Positions 17,794 through 25,887 of a stretch of 64,000 nucleotides of DNA are shown piece by piece. Position 1 is the first letter of the stretch, and each line of letters opens with the position of its first letter. A program made the position numbers and the translations under genes. Origin of the DNA: an uncultured Collinsella sp. (GTDB lineage: Bacteria > Actinomycetota > Coriobacteriia > Coriobacteriales > Coriobacteriaceae); assembly GCA_934654775.1 (NCBI GenBank), contig CAKUGR010000002.1, forward strand, positions 111,116 through 175,115, read 5' to 3'. The notes below the pieces were generated by a model, which made no database searches, was not told where the DNA came from, and saw only the letters and a list, made by a program, of their open reading frames with translations.

Positions 17794-18891
17794 ATGTCCT
17801 CGACCTTTGGCAACGGATTGCATCTGAGTATCTTTGGCCAGTCGCACTCTCCCGCCATCGGCTGCTCGCTCGATGGCATTCCGGCGGGTGTTGCCGTTGA
17901 CCAGGAGCAGCTGCAGGCCTTCCTCGACCGTCGTGCCCCCGGCCGTGACGAGACCGCGACCAAGCGCCGCGAGGCCGACGCCGCCCACATTATCGCCGGC
18001 ATAGTTGATGGACACACCACGGGTGCGCCTATCGCCGCGATCATCGAGAACACCAACACGCGCTCCAAGGACTACTCCGAACTGCGCCGCAAGCCCCGTC
18101 CGGGACATGCGGACTTCCCTGCGCGCGTGAAGTATCACAACATGCACGATGTCGCTGGCGGCGGGCATTTCTCCGGCCGCCTGACGGCACCCTTGTGCAT
18201 CGCGGGCGGCATCGCGCTGCAGGCGCTCGAGGCCCGCGGCATTAAGGTCATGGCGCACGTGGCGCAGATCGGGGGCATCTCCGACCTGCCGATGGACGAT
18301 ATGGTCTATCGCGAGGCCGACCGCAAAGCGATCCTAACGAACGATCTTCCTTGCATTGACGCCGCCGCAGCCGGCCGCATGCGCGAGGAGATTCTGGCCG
18401 CGCGCGACGAGCTCGACAGCATTGGCGGCATCGTGGAGTGCGGCATCTACGGCCTGCCCGCGGGCGTCGGCGACCCCATGTTCGACGGCATCGAGAACCG
18501 CATCGCGCAAATCGCGTTTGGCATTCCCGCCGTAAAGGGCGTGGAGTTTGGCATGGGCTTTGCCGTCGCTGCCATGCGCGGCAGCGAGAACAACGACCCG
18601 TATCGCATCGACGCCGAGACCGGCGAGATCGAAGTCGAGTCCAACAACGCCGGCGGCATCCTGGGCGGCATTTCGACCGGCGCGCCCGTCATGTGGCGCA
18701 TGGCTGTAAAGCCCACGCCCTCCATCGGCCGCGAGCAGCAGACAGTGGACATGGATGCCATGGAGAATGCCGAGCTCTCGGTCCACGGCCGCCACGATCC
18801 CTGCATCGTCCCGCGCGCCGTCCCCGTAGCCGAAGCAGCCGCAGCCCTGGCCATCTGGGACGCCCTCCTCGAGGACGCCGCCCAGCGCTAG
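17794..18891 (+). CDS. aroC: Chorismate synthase
   Basis: A 365-residue FMN-dependent lyase that makes chorismate from EPSP. It begins with GNGLHLSIFGQSHSPAIGCS (signature 1), contains RPGHADF and AGGGHFSGRLTAPLCIAGG, and VGDPMFDGIENRIAQIAFGI with AVKGVEFG (signature 2/3). The start ATG lies one base after the aroA stop, with SD GAGGAGG inside the aroA end. Downstream, an ordinary hairpin and a long palindrome separate it from pheA. Confidence 0.95.
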   Translation: MSSTFGNGLHLSIFGQSHSPAIGCSLDGIPAGVAVDQEQLQAFLDRRAPGRDETATKRREADAAHIIAGIVDGHTTGAPIAAIIENTNTRSKDYSELRRKPRPGHADFPARVKYHNMHDVAGGGHFSGRLTAPLCIAGGIALQALEARGIKVMAHVAQIGGISDLPMDDMVYREADRKAILTNDLPCIDAAAAGRMREEILAARDELDSIGGIVECGIYGLPAGVGDPMFDGIENRIAQIAFGIPAVKGVEFGMGFAVAAMRGSENNDPYRIDAETGEIEVESNNAGGILGGISTGAPVMWRMAVKPTPSIGREQQTVDMDAMENAELSVHGRHDPCIVPRAVPVAEAAAALAIWDALLEDAAQR

Positions 18892-18899
18892 TAATCCCC

Positions 18900-18923
18900 A
18901 TGGGGGCCAACTCCGGCCCCCAT
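18900..18923 (+). terminator. GC hairpin after aroC
   Basis: ATGGGGGCC and GGCCCCCAT form a 9-bp perfect stem with a 6-nt loop 9 bp after the aroC stop. No T-run follows, so it may slow transcription or stabilise the upstream mRNA rather than terminate. Confidence 0.45.
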
Positions 18924-18931
18924 GCCCACCC

Positions 18932-19009
18932 GGTGATTTTTCTGGGACGGGGATTAAAAAATCATTAGGAACACAATGATTTTTTAATCCCCGTCCCAGA
19001 AAAATCACC
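18932..19009. repeat. Long intergenic palindrome, GGGACGGGG family, copy 2
   Basis: A 78-bp perfect-armed palindrome (arm begins GGTGATTTTTCTGGGACGGG) placed inside the aromatic operon, 28 bp before the pheA start. The arms match copy 1 almost base for base while the central loop differs (TAGGAACACA against TGTGTACCTA). Confidence 0.92.
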
Positions 19010-19037
19010 GCAGCCCCGACACGTGAAAGGGGTCCCT

Positions 19038-20183
19038 ATGGACCTTGCTGACATCCGCCAGACCATCGATGGCATCGACACCACGCTCCTCAACAGTTTT
19101 GTCGAGCGCATGGACATTGCCACCGAGGTCGCCAAGTCAAAAATCGAGATGGGCAAGGCCGTCTTCGACCCCGCCCGCGAGCGCTCCAAACTCAACAACC
19201 TTGCCGGCCGCGCGCCCGAGCGCTACGAGGCGCAGACCATCACGCTGTTCCGCCTCCTCATGAGCATGAGCAAGGCCGAGCAGCAGCGCTATATCAACGA
19301 GCTCAAGGGCATCACGGTCTCGCAGAAGGCGCACGCCACGGCAGTTCCCCTCGACACGCCCTTCCCCCAGACGGCCAGCGTCGCCTGCCAAGGCGTTGAG
19401 GGCGCTTACAGCCAGATCGCCGCGTGCAAGCTCTTCGACGTGCCCGATATCGCGTTCTTCGAGACCTTTGAGGGCGTCATGCGCGCTGTGCGCGACGGAT
19501 TCTGCGAGTTTGGCGTACTGCCCATCGAAAACTCCACCGCGGGCTCGGTCAACGCGGTCTACGACCTGCTCGCGCAGTTCGACTTCCACATCGTACGCTC
19601 GCTGCGCCTCAAGATCGACCACAACCTACTCGTCAAGCCCGGCACCAAGCTGCAGGATGTTCGTGAGGTCTATAGCCACGGTCAGGCCATCGCGCAATGC
19701 GCCGGCTTTATCGAAGCGCACGGCCTGCACGCCACCAAGTATCTCAACACGGCTATGTCGGCCGAGATGGTCGCCAACTCCGAGCGCACCGACGTCGCCG
19801 CCATCGCCTCGCGCAGTTGCGCGGCGCTCTACGGTCTGGAGGTGCTGGAGCCCAACATTCAGGACTCGGACAACAACTACACGCGCTTCGTCGTCATCAG
19901 TCGCGAGCCACGCGTCTATCCCGGCGCCAACCGTACCTCGCTCATGATCACCACGGCCAACGAACCGGGCGCCCTCTATCGTGTGCTCGAGCGCTTCTAT
20001 GCGCTCAACATCAACCTTATCAAGCTCGAGAGCCGCCCCATCCCCGGGCGCGACTTTGAGTTTATGTTCTACTTCGATCTGGACTGCCCCTTTGGCAGCA
20101 AGGCCCTCGACAACTTGCTCGATTCCATCGATGACGTGTGCGAGAGCTTCACCTACTTTGGCAGCTACACGGAGGTGCTCTAG
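19038..20183 (+). CDS. pheA: Bifunctional chorismate mutase / prephenate dehydratase (P-protein)
   Basis: A 381-residue three-domain enzyme. Residues 1-85 are an AroQ-type chorismate mutase helix bundle (IRQTIDGIDTTLLNSFVERM). Residues about 110-285 are prephenate dehydratase with VACQGVEGAYSQIAACKLF, STAGSVNAVYDLL and the catalytic TRF motif in DNNYTRFVVISRE. The C-terminal ACT domain carries NEPGALYRVLERFYALNINL and the ESRP motif that binds Phe in feedback inhibition. SD GAAAGGGG precedes the ATG at 19038. The aroE-aroK start directly follows the stop codon. Confidence 0.95.
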   Translation: MDLADIRQTIDGIDTTLLNSFVERMDIATEVAKSKIEMGKAVFDPARERSKLNNLAGRAPERYEAQTITLFRLLMSMSKAEQQRYINELKGITVSQKAHATAVPLDTPFPQTASVACQGVEGAYSQIAACKLFDVPDIAFFETFEGVMRAVRDGFCEFGVLPIENSTAGSVNAVYDLLAQFDFHIVRSLRLKIDHNLLVKPGTKLQDVREVYSHGQAIAQCAGFIEAHGLHATKYLNTAMSAEMVANSERTDVAAIASRSCAALYGLEVLEPNIQDSDNNYTRFVVISREPRVYPGANRTSLMITTANEPGALYRVLERFYALNINLIKLESRPIPGRDFEFMFYFDLDCPFGSKALDNLLDSIDDVCESFTYFGSYTEVL

Positions 20184-21434
20184 ATGACTGACGTCGCCAC
20201 AACCCGCCCCTACGGCGTGCTGGGCCGCGTACTGGGCCACAGCTACACCCCGACCATCTACAAGGAGCTCGCGGGGCTTGAGTACGTGCGTTTTGAGCGC
20301 GAGCCCGAAGACCTCGCGGCCTTTATGACCGGCGACGAGTGGGAAGGCACCAACGTGACCATCCCCTACAAGCGCGCCGTCATGGAGTACCTGGACGAAC
20401 TGAGCCCGCTTGCCGAACGCATGGGCAACGTCAACACGATCACGCGTCTGGCCGATGGCCGTTTGCGCGGTGACAACACCGACTACTTCGGTTTCCAGCG
20501 CCTGGTCGAGGAGCTGGGCGTGGAGATTGCCGGCAAGAAGGTCCTCGTGCTCGGAGCCACCGGCGGCGCTGGCACCACGGCAAGTATGGTGCTGGGCGAC
20601 CTGGGCGCGATCGTGGTGCCCGTGGGACGCACGAGTGAAGTCAACTACGACAACATCGCACAGCAGTCCGACGCCGCGCTGCTCGTCAACTGCACGCCTG
20701 CCGGCATGTTCCCCCACTGCCCCGACGCGCCTTGCGCGCTCGAGGGCCTCGACGCGCTCGAGGGCGTTATCGATATCGTCTACAACCCCGCCCGCACGGG
20801 ACTCATGCTCGAGGCCGAGCGTCGCGGCATCCCCTGCATCGGCGGTTTGCTCATGCTTGTGGCCCAGGCGGCGCAAGCCGTCGAGCGCTATACCGGCCAG
20901 GTCACCCCGCGCGAACGCATCTTGGACGTGACGGAGCGCCTGTCTCACCGCGAGCAGAACATCGCACTGATCGGCATGCCGGGCTCGGGGAAAACCCGCG
21001 TGGGTGAGCAGATCGCCCTGCTCACCGGCCGCGAGCACATCGACCTGGACCGCGCCCTCGAGGAGCGTCTGGGCATGCCTTGTGCCGACTTTATCGTCAA
21101 ACGCGGCGAGCCGGCCTTCCGCGAGCAGGAGACGGCGGCCCTGGCCGACATCTCCAAGCGCAGCGGCCTGGTGCTCTCCACCGGCGGCGGCGTGGTAACG
21201 CGCGACGAGAACTACCCGCTGCTGCACCAGAACAGCCAAATCGTGATGCTCAACCGTAAGCTCGATGAGCTCGCCCACAAGGGCCGCCCCATCACCGCAC
21301 GCGACGGTATCGACAAGCTGGCCGAGCAGCGCATGCCGCGCTACCGCGCCTGGGCCGACTACATCATCGACTCGCGCGACTGCGCAGCCAACACCGCCCG
21401 AGCCCTCCTCGACACCCTCCCACCCGCTCTCTAA
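20184..21434 (+). CDS. Fused shikimate dehydrogenase (AroE) - shikimate kinase (AroK)
   Basis: A 416-residue fusion. Residues 1-250 are shikimate dehydrogenase: VLGRVLGHSYTPTIYKEL for substrate binding, GTNVTIPYKRAVMEYLDEL with the catalytic Lys, DNTDYFGF, and NADP motif VLGATGGAGTTASMVLGDLG. Residues about 255-416 are shikimate kinase: P-loop GMPGSGKT, DLDRALEERLGM for the shikimate-binding Asp, and STGGGVVTRDENY. It performs steps four and five in one chain. The ATG abuts the pheA TAG with no gap. Confidence 0.93.
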   Translation: MTDVATTRPYGVLGRVLGHSYTPTIYKELAGLEYVRFEREPEDLAAFMTGDEWEGTNVTIPYKRAVMEYLDELSPLAERMGNVNTITRLADGRLRGDNTDYFGFQRLVEELGVEIAGKKVLVLGATGGAGTTASMVLGDLGAIVVPVGRTSEVNYDNIAQQSDAALLVNCTPAGMFPHCPDAPCALEGLDALEGVIDIVYNPARTGLMLEAERRGIPCIGGLLMLVAQAAQAVERYTGQVTPRERILDVTERLSHREQNIALIGMPGSGKTRVGEQIALLTGREHIDLDRALEERLGMPCADFIVKRGEPAFREQETAALADISKRSGLVLSTGGGVVTRDENYPLLHQNSQIVMLNRKLDELAHKGRPITARDGIDKLAEQRMPRYRAWADYIIDSRDCAANTARALLDTLPPAL

Positions 21435-21436
21435 CC

Positions 21437-21476
21437 AAAACCACCACAAAGGGGACAGGCACCTTTGTGGTGGTTT
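21437..21476. repeat. Intergenic palindrome with GGGGACAGGCA centre
   Basis: AAAACCACCACAAAGG and its exact complement flank GGGACAGG-type sequence between the aroE-aroK stop and aroQ. It has the shape of the other long palindromes, and its 3' side ends in TTTT, so it may also act as a terminator. Confidence 0.75.
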
Positions 21477-21512
21477 TCCATTCAAATCCGTCCGATCGCA
21501 AAGGAAGCAACC

Positions 21513-21950
21513 ATGAAAGCTCTCGTCATCAACGGACCCAACCTCAACATGCTCGGCATTCGCGAGCCGGGCATCTACGGCAGCGACAACTACGACCGCT
21601 TGGTCCAGATCTGCAAGGAGGCCGGCGCCGCAGAGGGCTTCGACGAGGTCGAGGTCTTCCAGTCCAACCACGAGGGCAGCATCGTCGACAAGATCCAAGA
21701 GGCATACGGCAAGGTCGACGGCATCGTCATCAACCCGGCAGCTTACACGCACACCAGCGTGGCGATCTTGGACGCCCTCAAGGCCGTCGCCATCCCCGCC
21801 GTCGAGGTCCACATCAGCGCCGTGGAGACGCGCGAGGACTTCCGCCAGGTAAGCTACGCCCGCCTGGCCTGCTTTGCCACCATCACTGGCGAAGGCCTCC
21901 AGGGCTACGCCCATGCGTTTGAGCTGCTGAAAGAGCATCTGCTACACTAA
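21513..21950 (+). CDS. aroQ: 3-dehydroquinate dehydratase, type II
   Basis: A 145-residue type II dehydroquinase (trans-dehydration, dodecameric family). It begins with the family signature INGPNLNMLGIREPGIYG including the catalytic Tyr; NPAAYTHTSVAILDAL and HISAVETREDFRQVSY (catalytic His and Arg) follow. SD AAGGAAG is upstream of the ATG at 21513. It supplies step three of the shikimate route, so all seven steps are encoded between 13.4 and 22.0 kb. Confidence 0.95.
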   Translation: MKALVINGPNLNMLGIREPGIYGSDNYDRLVQICKEAGAAEGFDEVEVFQSNHEGSIVDKIQEAYGKVDGIVINPAAYTHTSVAILDALKAVAIPAVEVHISAVETREDFRQVSYARLACFATITGEGLQGYAHAFELLKEHLLH

Positions 21951-22028
21951 TCCCTGGGACAAAATAATCAGGTTTGTTTGTCCCAAAACTTAAGTAACTG
22001 TTCGATTGACATACAAAGGAGCATATCC

Positions 22029-23153
22029 ATGTCCCAGTACGATTACCTCGTCGTCGGTGCCGGCCTTTCGGGCGCCGTCTTTGCCAACGCCGCCAAGCGC
22101 GCCGGCAAGTCGGTCCTAGTCATCGACCGCCGCGACCACATCGCCGGCAACATCTACACCGAGGACGTCGAGGGCATCCAGGTCCACCGCTACGGCGCCC
22201 ACATCTTCCACACGTCCATGAAGGACGTCTGGGACTACGTCAACCGCTTTGCCGAGTTCAACAACTACGTCAACTCGCCGGTCGCCAACTTCCACGGCAA
22301 CATGTACAACATGCCCTTTAACATGAACACCTTCGCCAAGATGTGGCCGGGTGTCGTCACGCCGGCCGATGCCAAGGCCAAAATCGCCGAGCAGGTGGCC
22401 GCCGAGAACATCGGCGAGCCGGCCAACCTTGAGGAGCAGGCGCTGTCCCTCGTGGGCCGCGACATCTTCGAGACGCTCGTGAAGGGCTACACCGAGAAGC
22501 AGTGGGGCCGCGACTGCCGCGACCTGCCCGCGAGCATCATCAAGCGCCTCCCCTGCCGCTTTACCTACGACAACAACTACTTCAACGATCGCTACCAGGG
22601 CATCCCCATGGGCGGCTACACCAAGATGGTCGCCAACATGCTCGAGGGCGTCGAGGTGCGTTGCGGCGTGGAGTACAAGGAGCTGGCCGCCGCCGAGCCC
22701 GATATCGCCGCCAAGACGATTTATTGTGGCCCCATCGACGCGTTCTATGACTTTAAGCTGGGCACGCTGGAGTACCGCAGCCTGCGCTTTGAGACCGAGA
22801 CGCTCGACGAGCAGGACCACCAGGGCGTGGCCGTGGTCAACTACACCGAGCGCGAGATCCCCTACACGCGCATCATCGAGCACAAGCACTTTGAGTTTGG
22901 CACGCAGGACAAGACCGTCATCACGCGCGAGTACCCGGCCGACTGGAAGCCCGGCGACGAGCCCTACTACCCCATCAACGACGCCAAGAACGAGGCCCTC
23001 TACAAGCAGTACGAGGAGCTGGCGGCGCAGGAGGGCGACGTGATCTTCGCCGGTCGCCTGGGCGGCTACAAGTACTACGACATGGACAAAGCTATCGCCG
23101 CGGCCTTCGAGCTCGTCCGCAACGAGCTGGGCGTGGAGCCCACGGAGGCATAA
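22029..23153 (+). CDS. glf: UDP-galactopyranose mutase
   Basis: A 374-residue FAD enzyme interconverting UDP-galactopyranose and UDP-galactofuranose, the donor for galactofuranose in surface glycans. It starts with YLVVGAGLSGAVFANAAKRA (dinucleotide fold), then HRYGAHIFHTSMKDVWDYVN (active-site His loop), and GYTEKQWGRD; the C-terminus has FAGRLGGYKYYDMDKAI. The ATG at 22029 has SD AAAGGAGC. It stands apart from the polysaccharide operon at 39-50 kb but could feed it. Confidence 0.95.
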   Translation: MSQYDYLVVGAGLSGAVFANAAKRAGKSVLVIDRRDHIAGNIYTEDVEGIQVHRYGAHIFHTSMKDVWDYVNRFAEFNNYVNSPVANFHGNMYNMPFNMNTFAKMWPGVVTPADAKAKIAEQVAAENIGEPANLEEQALSLVGRDIFETLVKGYTEKQWGRDCRDLPASIIKRLPCRFTYDNNYFNDRYQGIPMGGYTKMVANMLEGVEVRCGVEYKELAAAEPDIAAKTIYCGPIDAFYDFKLGTLEYRSLRFETETLDEQDHQGVAVVNYTEREIPYTRIIEHKHFEFGTQDKTVITREYPADWKPGDEPYYPINDAKNEALYKQYEELAAQEGDVIFAGRLGGYKYYDMDKAIAAAFELVRNELGVEPTEA

Positions 23154-23205
23154 GAACTCAAAACGGGCCTCTTCGCGAGCCGAAAACTTTTCAAGCGGAC
23201 ACGCT

Positions 23206-23244
23206 AACGCCGGCAGGAGCGATTTCGCCCCTGCCGGCGTTTTA
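23206..23244 (+). terminator. Rho-independent terminator after glf
   Basis: AACGCCGGCAGG and its exact complement form a 12-bp stem followed by TTTTAG, 52 bp after the glf stop. Confidence 0.85.
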
Positions 23245-23324
23245 GTATGGAGACGGAATTGGCTGTTTTGTTCATTATCTAGCCGAGAATATAGGGAGAC
23301 ACAGTCTGCCACAGAGGCAAAAAC

Positions 23325-23449
23325 CGGAAGTATGCGGCAAATCAAAAATATGCCATGCACGCCGAGATGCCGCAACGCCTCTACCTGCGGTTTCTCCGAG
23401 GGAAAAGGGCGTCGTGCTCGTGGGTTCCGGAATTTGCCGCATACTTCCG
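23325..23449. repeat. Variable-arm inverted element A (CTACCTGCGG core)
   Basis: Exact 18-bp inverted arms, CGGAAGTATGCGGCAAAT and complement, enclose about 89 bp holding CTACCTGCGGTTT at 23381. Elements B, C and D share the core but have unrelated arms. Apart from elements A and B I see no gene in 23154-23885; a 180-codon open frame through both is not credible. Confidence 0.75.
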
Positions 23450-23459
23450 TGCAGCGATT

Positions 23460-23585
23460 CCGGAAGTGCGGTAAAAATCCGAGATCGACCGACCAGACTC
23501 CGGTTTTACGCTTCCGCGACCTGCGGTTTTGTTGCCGAAAATCGGGTTGTGCTCGGCGATTTCCGATTTTTCCCCGCACTTCCGG
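23460..23585. repeat. Variable-arm inverted element B
   Basis: CCGGAAGTGCGG plus AAAAATC arms, with a one-base difference on the right arm, flank a core GACCTGCGGTTTTGTT at about 23518. It is adjacent to element A, and both arms contain CGGAAGT, suggesting a local duplication. Confidence 0.7.
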
Positions 23586-23885
23586 AAAATGCAGCGACAC
23601 CGAGCGCCCTGACGCGGAAAACGCGACAAATTCCGCTGGAAAACAACCTATTAAACGCAAAAACCGCCTATCGGCGGTTTCCACGGACCAAGCCGGACGT
23701 ACCGTCGCAAGGCCTCATCACAGTAGGAACATTAAGGAAAAACCCAATCTCAGTCAATCCTTTACCGGCAAGCCGCAGCGAATTAAGGCTGAGCAGCAAT
23801 GCGTCAGTAAAGTTACATGTGAGCAGAAAAACACCCGCAACTACGTCTTTTCCCAACTTGGATGTAAGTTTTGACAGGCCGAATC

Positions 23886-24092
23886 TTACATCCAAACAAA
23901 AAAGAGGGCCGACGCATCAACCCTCTTCAGGTGTCGCCCGAAGGCTTCCACCGCAATTGACTTTATTCTAGTCGATAGCCTTTGTTTGTCTATGGGCCCA
24001 ATAGCCATTAGGACGTCATTAACGTTTTTACGTCCGCCAGCCTCAGCGCAATATAGTTTCTCATCATGAGCGCAATGAAGAGAGACGGCCAT
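23886..24092 (-). pseudogene. Remnant of an Abi_2 (AbiD/F-like) HEPN gene
   Basis: The 68-codon frame begins MAVSLHCAHDEKLYCAEAGG, and HCAHDEKLYC matches ICAHDERLYC, the HEPN active-site region of the intact Abi_2 gene at 24691-25596. Only the C-terminal portion remains: the Arg of the R-x4-H motif is replaced and nothing upstream in frame resembles the N-terminal domain. It ends over a minus-strand terminator. It is probably a decayed duplicate or relic of an earlier insertion of the same family. Confidence 0.5.
23897..23926 (-). terminator. Rho-independent terminator at the Abi remnant
   Basis: On the minus strand AGAGGG, a 12-nt loop and CCCTCT are followed by TTTTTT. Confidence 0.75.
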
Positions 24093-24690
24093 CCAGAAGA
24101 ACAGCCGCCTCTCCGCAGGACGTAGGCCCGTAGGTTGACTACGTCAATACCGCTTATTTACTCTATCGCCCGGGCTCCAAGGGGTCAATTCAATTTAAGA
24201 GAGCAGTCGTTATCTTTCGCGAATCTGCATGAACGCAGCTGGCTATTATCATAATCTACCCGGCGAGCAGGGCGATTCATTGGAAGCGTCTTTAGCGTAC
24301 GGGACGGGCATCTACGCCAGCTGGCTCTTGCCGATCTACTGTATGCTCACAGCGTGAGAGAGCGAAATCGTTGGCAGCACTGTCGTGATTACCGGGCGAT
24401 CGATCGAGGGGCTCGGGTGCACCGATGGCTGGATCGGCATCATGCGATATGGCTGCTTTGAGCGGCTTCTGCATCGGAAGACAAGCACGCCAAACAGTAC
24501 ATACATGAAAAAAGGGCAACACTCTCTTGTTGAAAGCGTCGCCCTTAAAGCTCCCGCAGAGCTTTTGTATGATAATTAGATATGCTACACCATCTCGCAG
24601 AGATGTACAGCACCGAGAATCGCTATTCCTAGCAGAACAAACGCCGTGGATGCGGCGGTCCAATTGCCATCGGCGTTATTGAGGCTTTCT
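24093..24690. other. Noncoding stretch between Abi remnant and Abi_2 gene
   Basis: No supported gene was found here in either strand. It contains only the terminator of the Abi_2 gene. Short open frames (up to about 120 codons) have no SD, no homology I recognise and run through the terminator. Confidence 0.5.
24508..24546 (-). terminator. Terminator downstream of the Abi_2 gene
   Basis: On the minus strand AAGGGCGACG...GTTGCCCTT folds with an inner CAAC/GTTG stem and ends in TTTTTT, 145 bp after the Abi_2 stop codon. Confidence 0.65.
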
Positions 24691-25596
24691 CTACATCCGG
24701 ATGTTCATCTCTTTAAACACACTGTATAAGACATCTCGTGCAATTAACCCTTGATAGGCCCTAACAAGCTCACCTAAATCATCAAGCATTGCTTTCGTCT
24801 CGTCGTCAGGTAGAACACGGCAGAGCAGGGAGTACATATCGGAAAACCTTGCCCCTCTTACGACCGCACAATAGAGCCGCTCGTCATGCGCGCAAATATT
24901 CCTAAAGCCAGATAGAACTTGAATGACGCGAAGTAACATTACCGGCTCGAGCCTGTGATTTCTATTTGCGGTTTGGCTGACCAACTTGCAGGCAGCATTT
25001 TGCACGCCGCGTTTTTGAAGCTGATAGAAATGAGATATGTTGCCAAATGTCAGATCATTCTGAAGAACCCACAAGGGCACTGCACCGTATTTATTCAAAT
25101 AATGCCTCACAAATGGGCGCATACGCTGCTCGTTTGATACCTTATCATTCAGCAGTTTTAGCAGTTCAGCAAGATTCTTCGAGTGCTGGTAACCCTTATT
25201 GCCTCGAAACGCCTTAGGCACGAGCAAATCACTAGACGCAACATAATTAGAACGATCCAGGTAGGCATCTGCAGCACGGTATTCATTGCAAAACGAATAT
25301 ACAACGGCGTTCTTAAGTACGGCCTCTGCTCTTGCAAGATAGGAAAATGTAAGTTGTCTAAGTTCTCTATCGAACAAAAAGAGATCGTAGATGTTCTTGA
25401 ATGAAGTGCCCTCTCTAAAAACATCATCTGACGAGGACTGTGCGGCATTTTTATCAAGAAAAGGGCCTTTGTAGCCATTTATAACTGCGTAATAGCTTTC
25501 ACGCCTCAGGCAATCTACCGTGGTTGCATCAGTCGCCACCCCACGGCTCTCTAGGAGTTCTATTAGCTGAGCGAAAGTCTTAAACTCTTTTGCCAA
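24691..25596 (-). CDS. Abi_2-family abortive infection protein with HEPN RNase motif
   Basis: A 301-residue protein of the Abi_2 (AbiD/AbiF) family. Family motifs: LRRESYYAVINGYKGPFL (residues 30-47), FDRELRQLTFSYLARAEAVL (75-94), AVPLWVLQNDLTFGNISHFY (172-191), and R232-N-I-C-A-H237, the R-x4-H ribonuclease motif of HEPN domains. Such proteins cut RNA and act in phage defence; some AbiF-type genes are paired with a structured upstream RNA. The start is a TTG with AGGAG seven bases upstream. A strong hairpin lies 18 bp upstream of that start. Activity is inferred from the intact motif. Confidence 0.85.
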   Translation of the reverse strand: MAKEFKTFAQLIELLESRGVATDATTVDCLRRESYYAVINGYKGPFLDKNAAQSSSDDVFREGTSFKNIYDLFLFDRELRQLTFSYLARAEAVLKNAVVYSFCNEYRAADAYLDRSNYVASSDLLVPKAFRGNKGYQHSKNLAELLKLLNDKVSNEQRMRPFVRHYLNKYGAVPLWVLQNDLTFGNISHFYQLQKRGVQNAACKLVSQTANRNHRLEPVMLLRVIQVLSGFRNICAHDERLYCAVVRGARFSDMYSLLCRVLPDDETKAMLDDLGELVRAYQGLIARDVLYSVFKEMNIRM

Positions 25597-25614
25597 AACA
25601 ATCTCCTAAAATCA

Positions 25615-25651
25615 AAGGGCCGTTGCCGGAAGCCTCCGGACAACGACCCTT
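25615..25651 (-). ncRNA. Stable hairpin in the Abi_2 leader (candidate regulatory RNA)
   Basis: On the minus strand AAGGGTCGTTGTCCGG and CCGGCAACGGCCCTT pair with single-base bulges around a 6-nt loop, then TTTGATTTT. A TACTAT element near 25700 could be a -10 box, giving an RNA of about 90 nt. It looks like a terminator between promoter and Abi_2 start, or the 3' end of a small RNA. The rest of 25597-25887 shows nothing else. Confidence 0.4.
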
Positions 25652-25887
25652 CTTTGTCATCGCCTCACTTAGAGTCCACGACGACTGCATCACTGTTTGT
25701 ATAGTACCCTAAATTAATCGCTAATGCGGTGCATACAGGAATTACATTCTATGTTCGGTCAAATCTTTCATGAATCAGCCATTGACCGGGGCCAGCACGC
25801 CGAGCCAGCGGCAACTGCTAAGATTCATACAGAGCCGCCTCCTCGTTAACATGTGACAGTATTTTTCGAGCGTAAGCGACTATCTAG

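Noticed and set aside
19626-21938. 770-codon antisense open frame over pheA and aroE-aroK
   Set aside because: Antisense shadow of real genes with low-complexity composition.
23332-23874. 180-codon plus-strand ORF between glf and the Abi remnant
   Set aside because: It runs through two inverted-repeat elements, has no SD, and gives no domain.
24292-24663. 123-codon minus-strand ORF
   Set aside because: It contains the terminator of the Abi_2 gene, has no SD, and no recognisable sequence.
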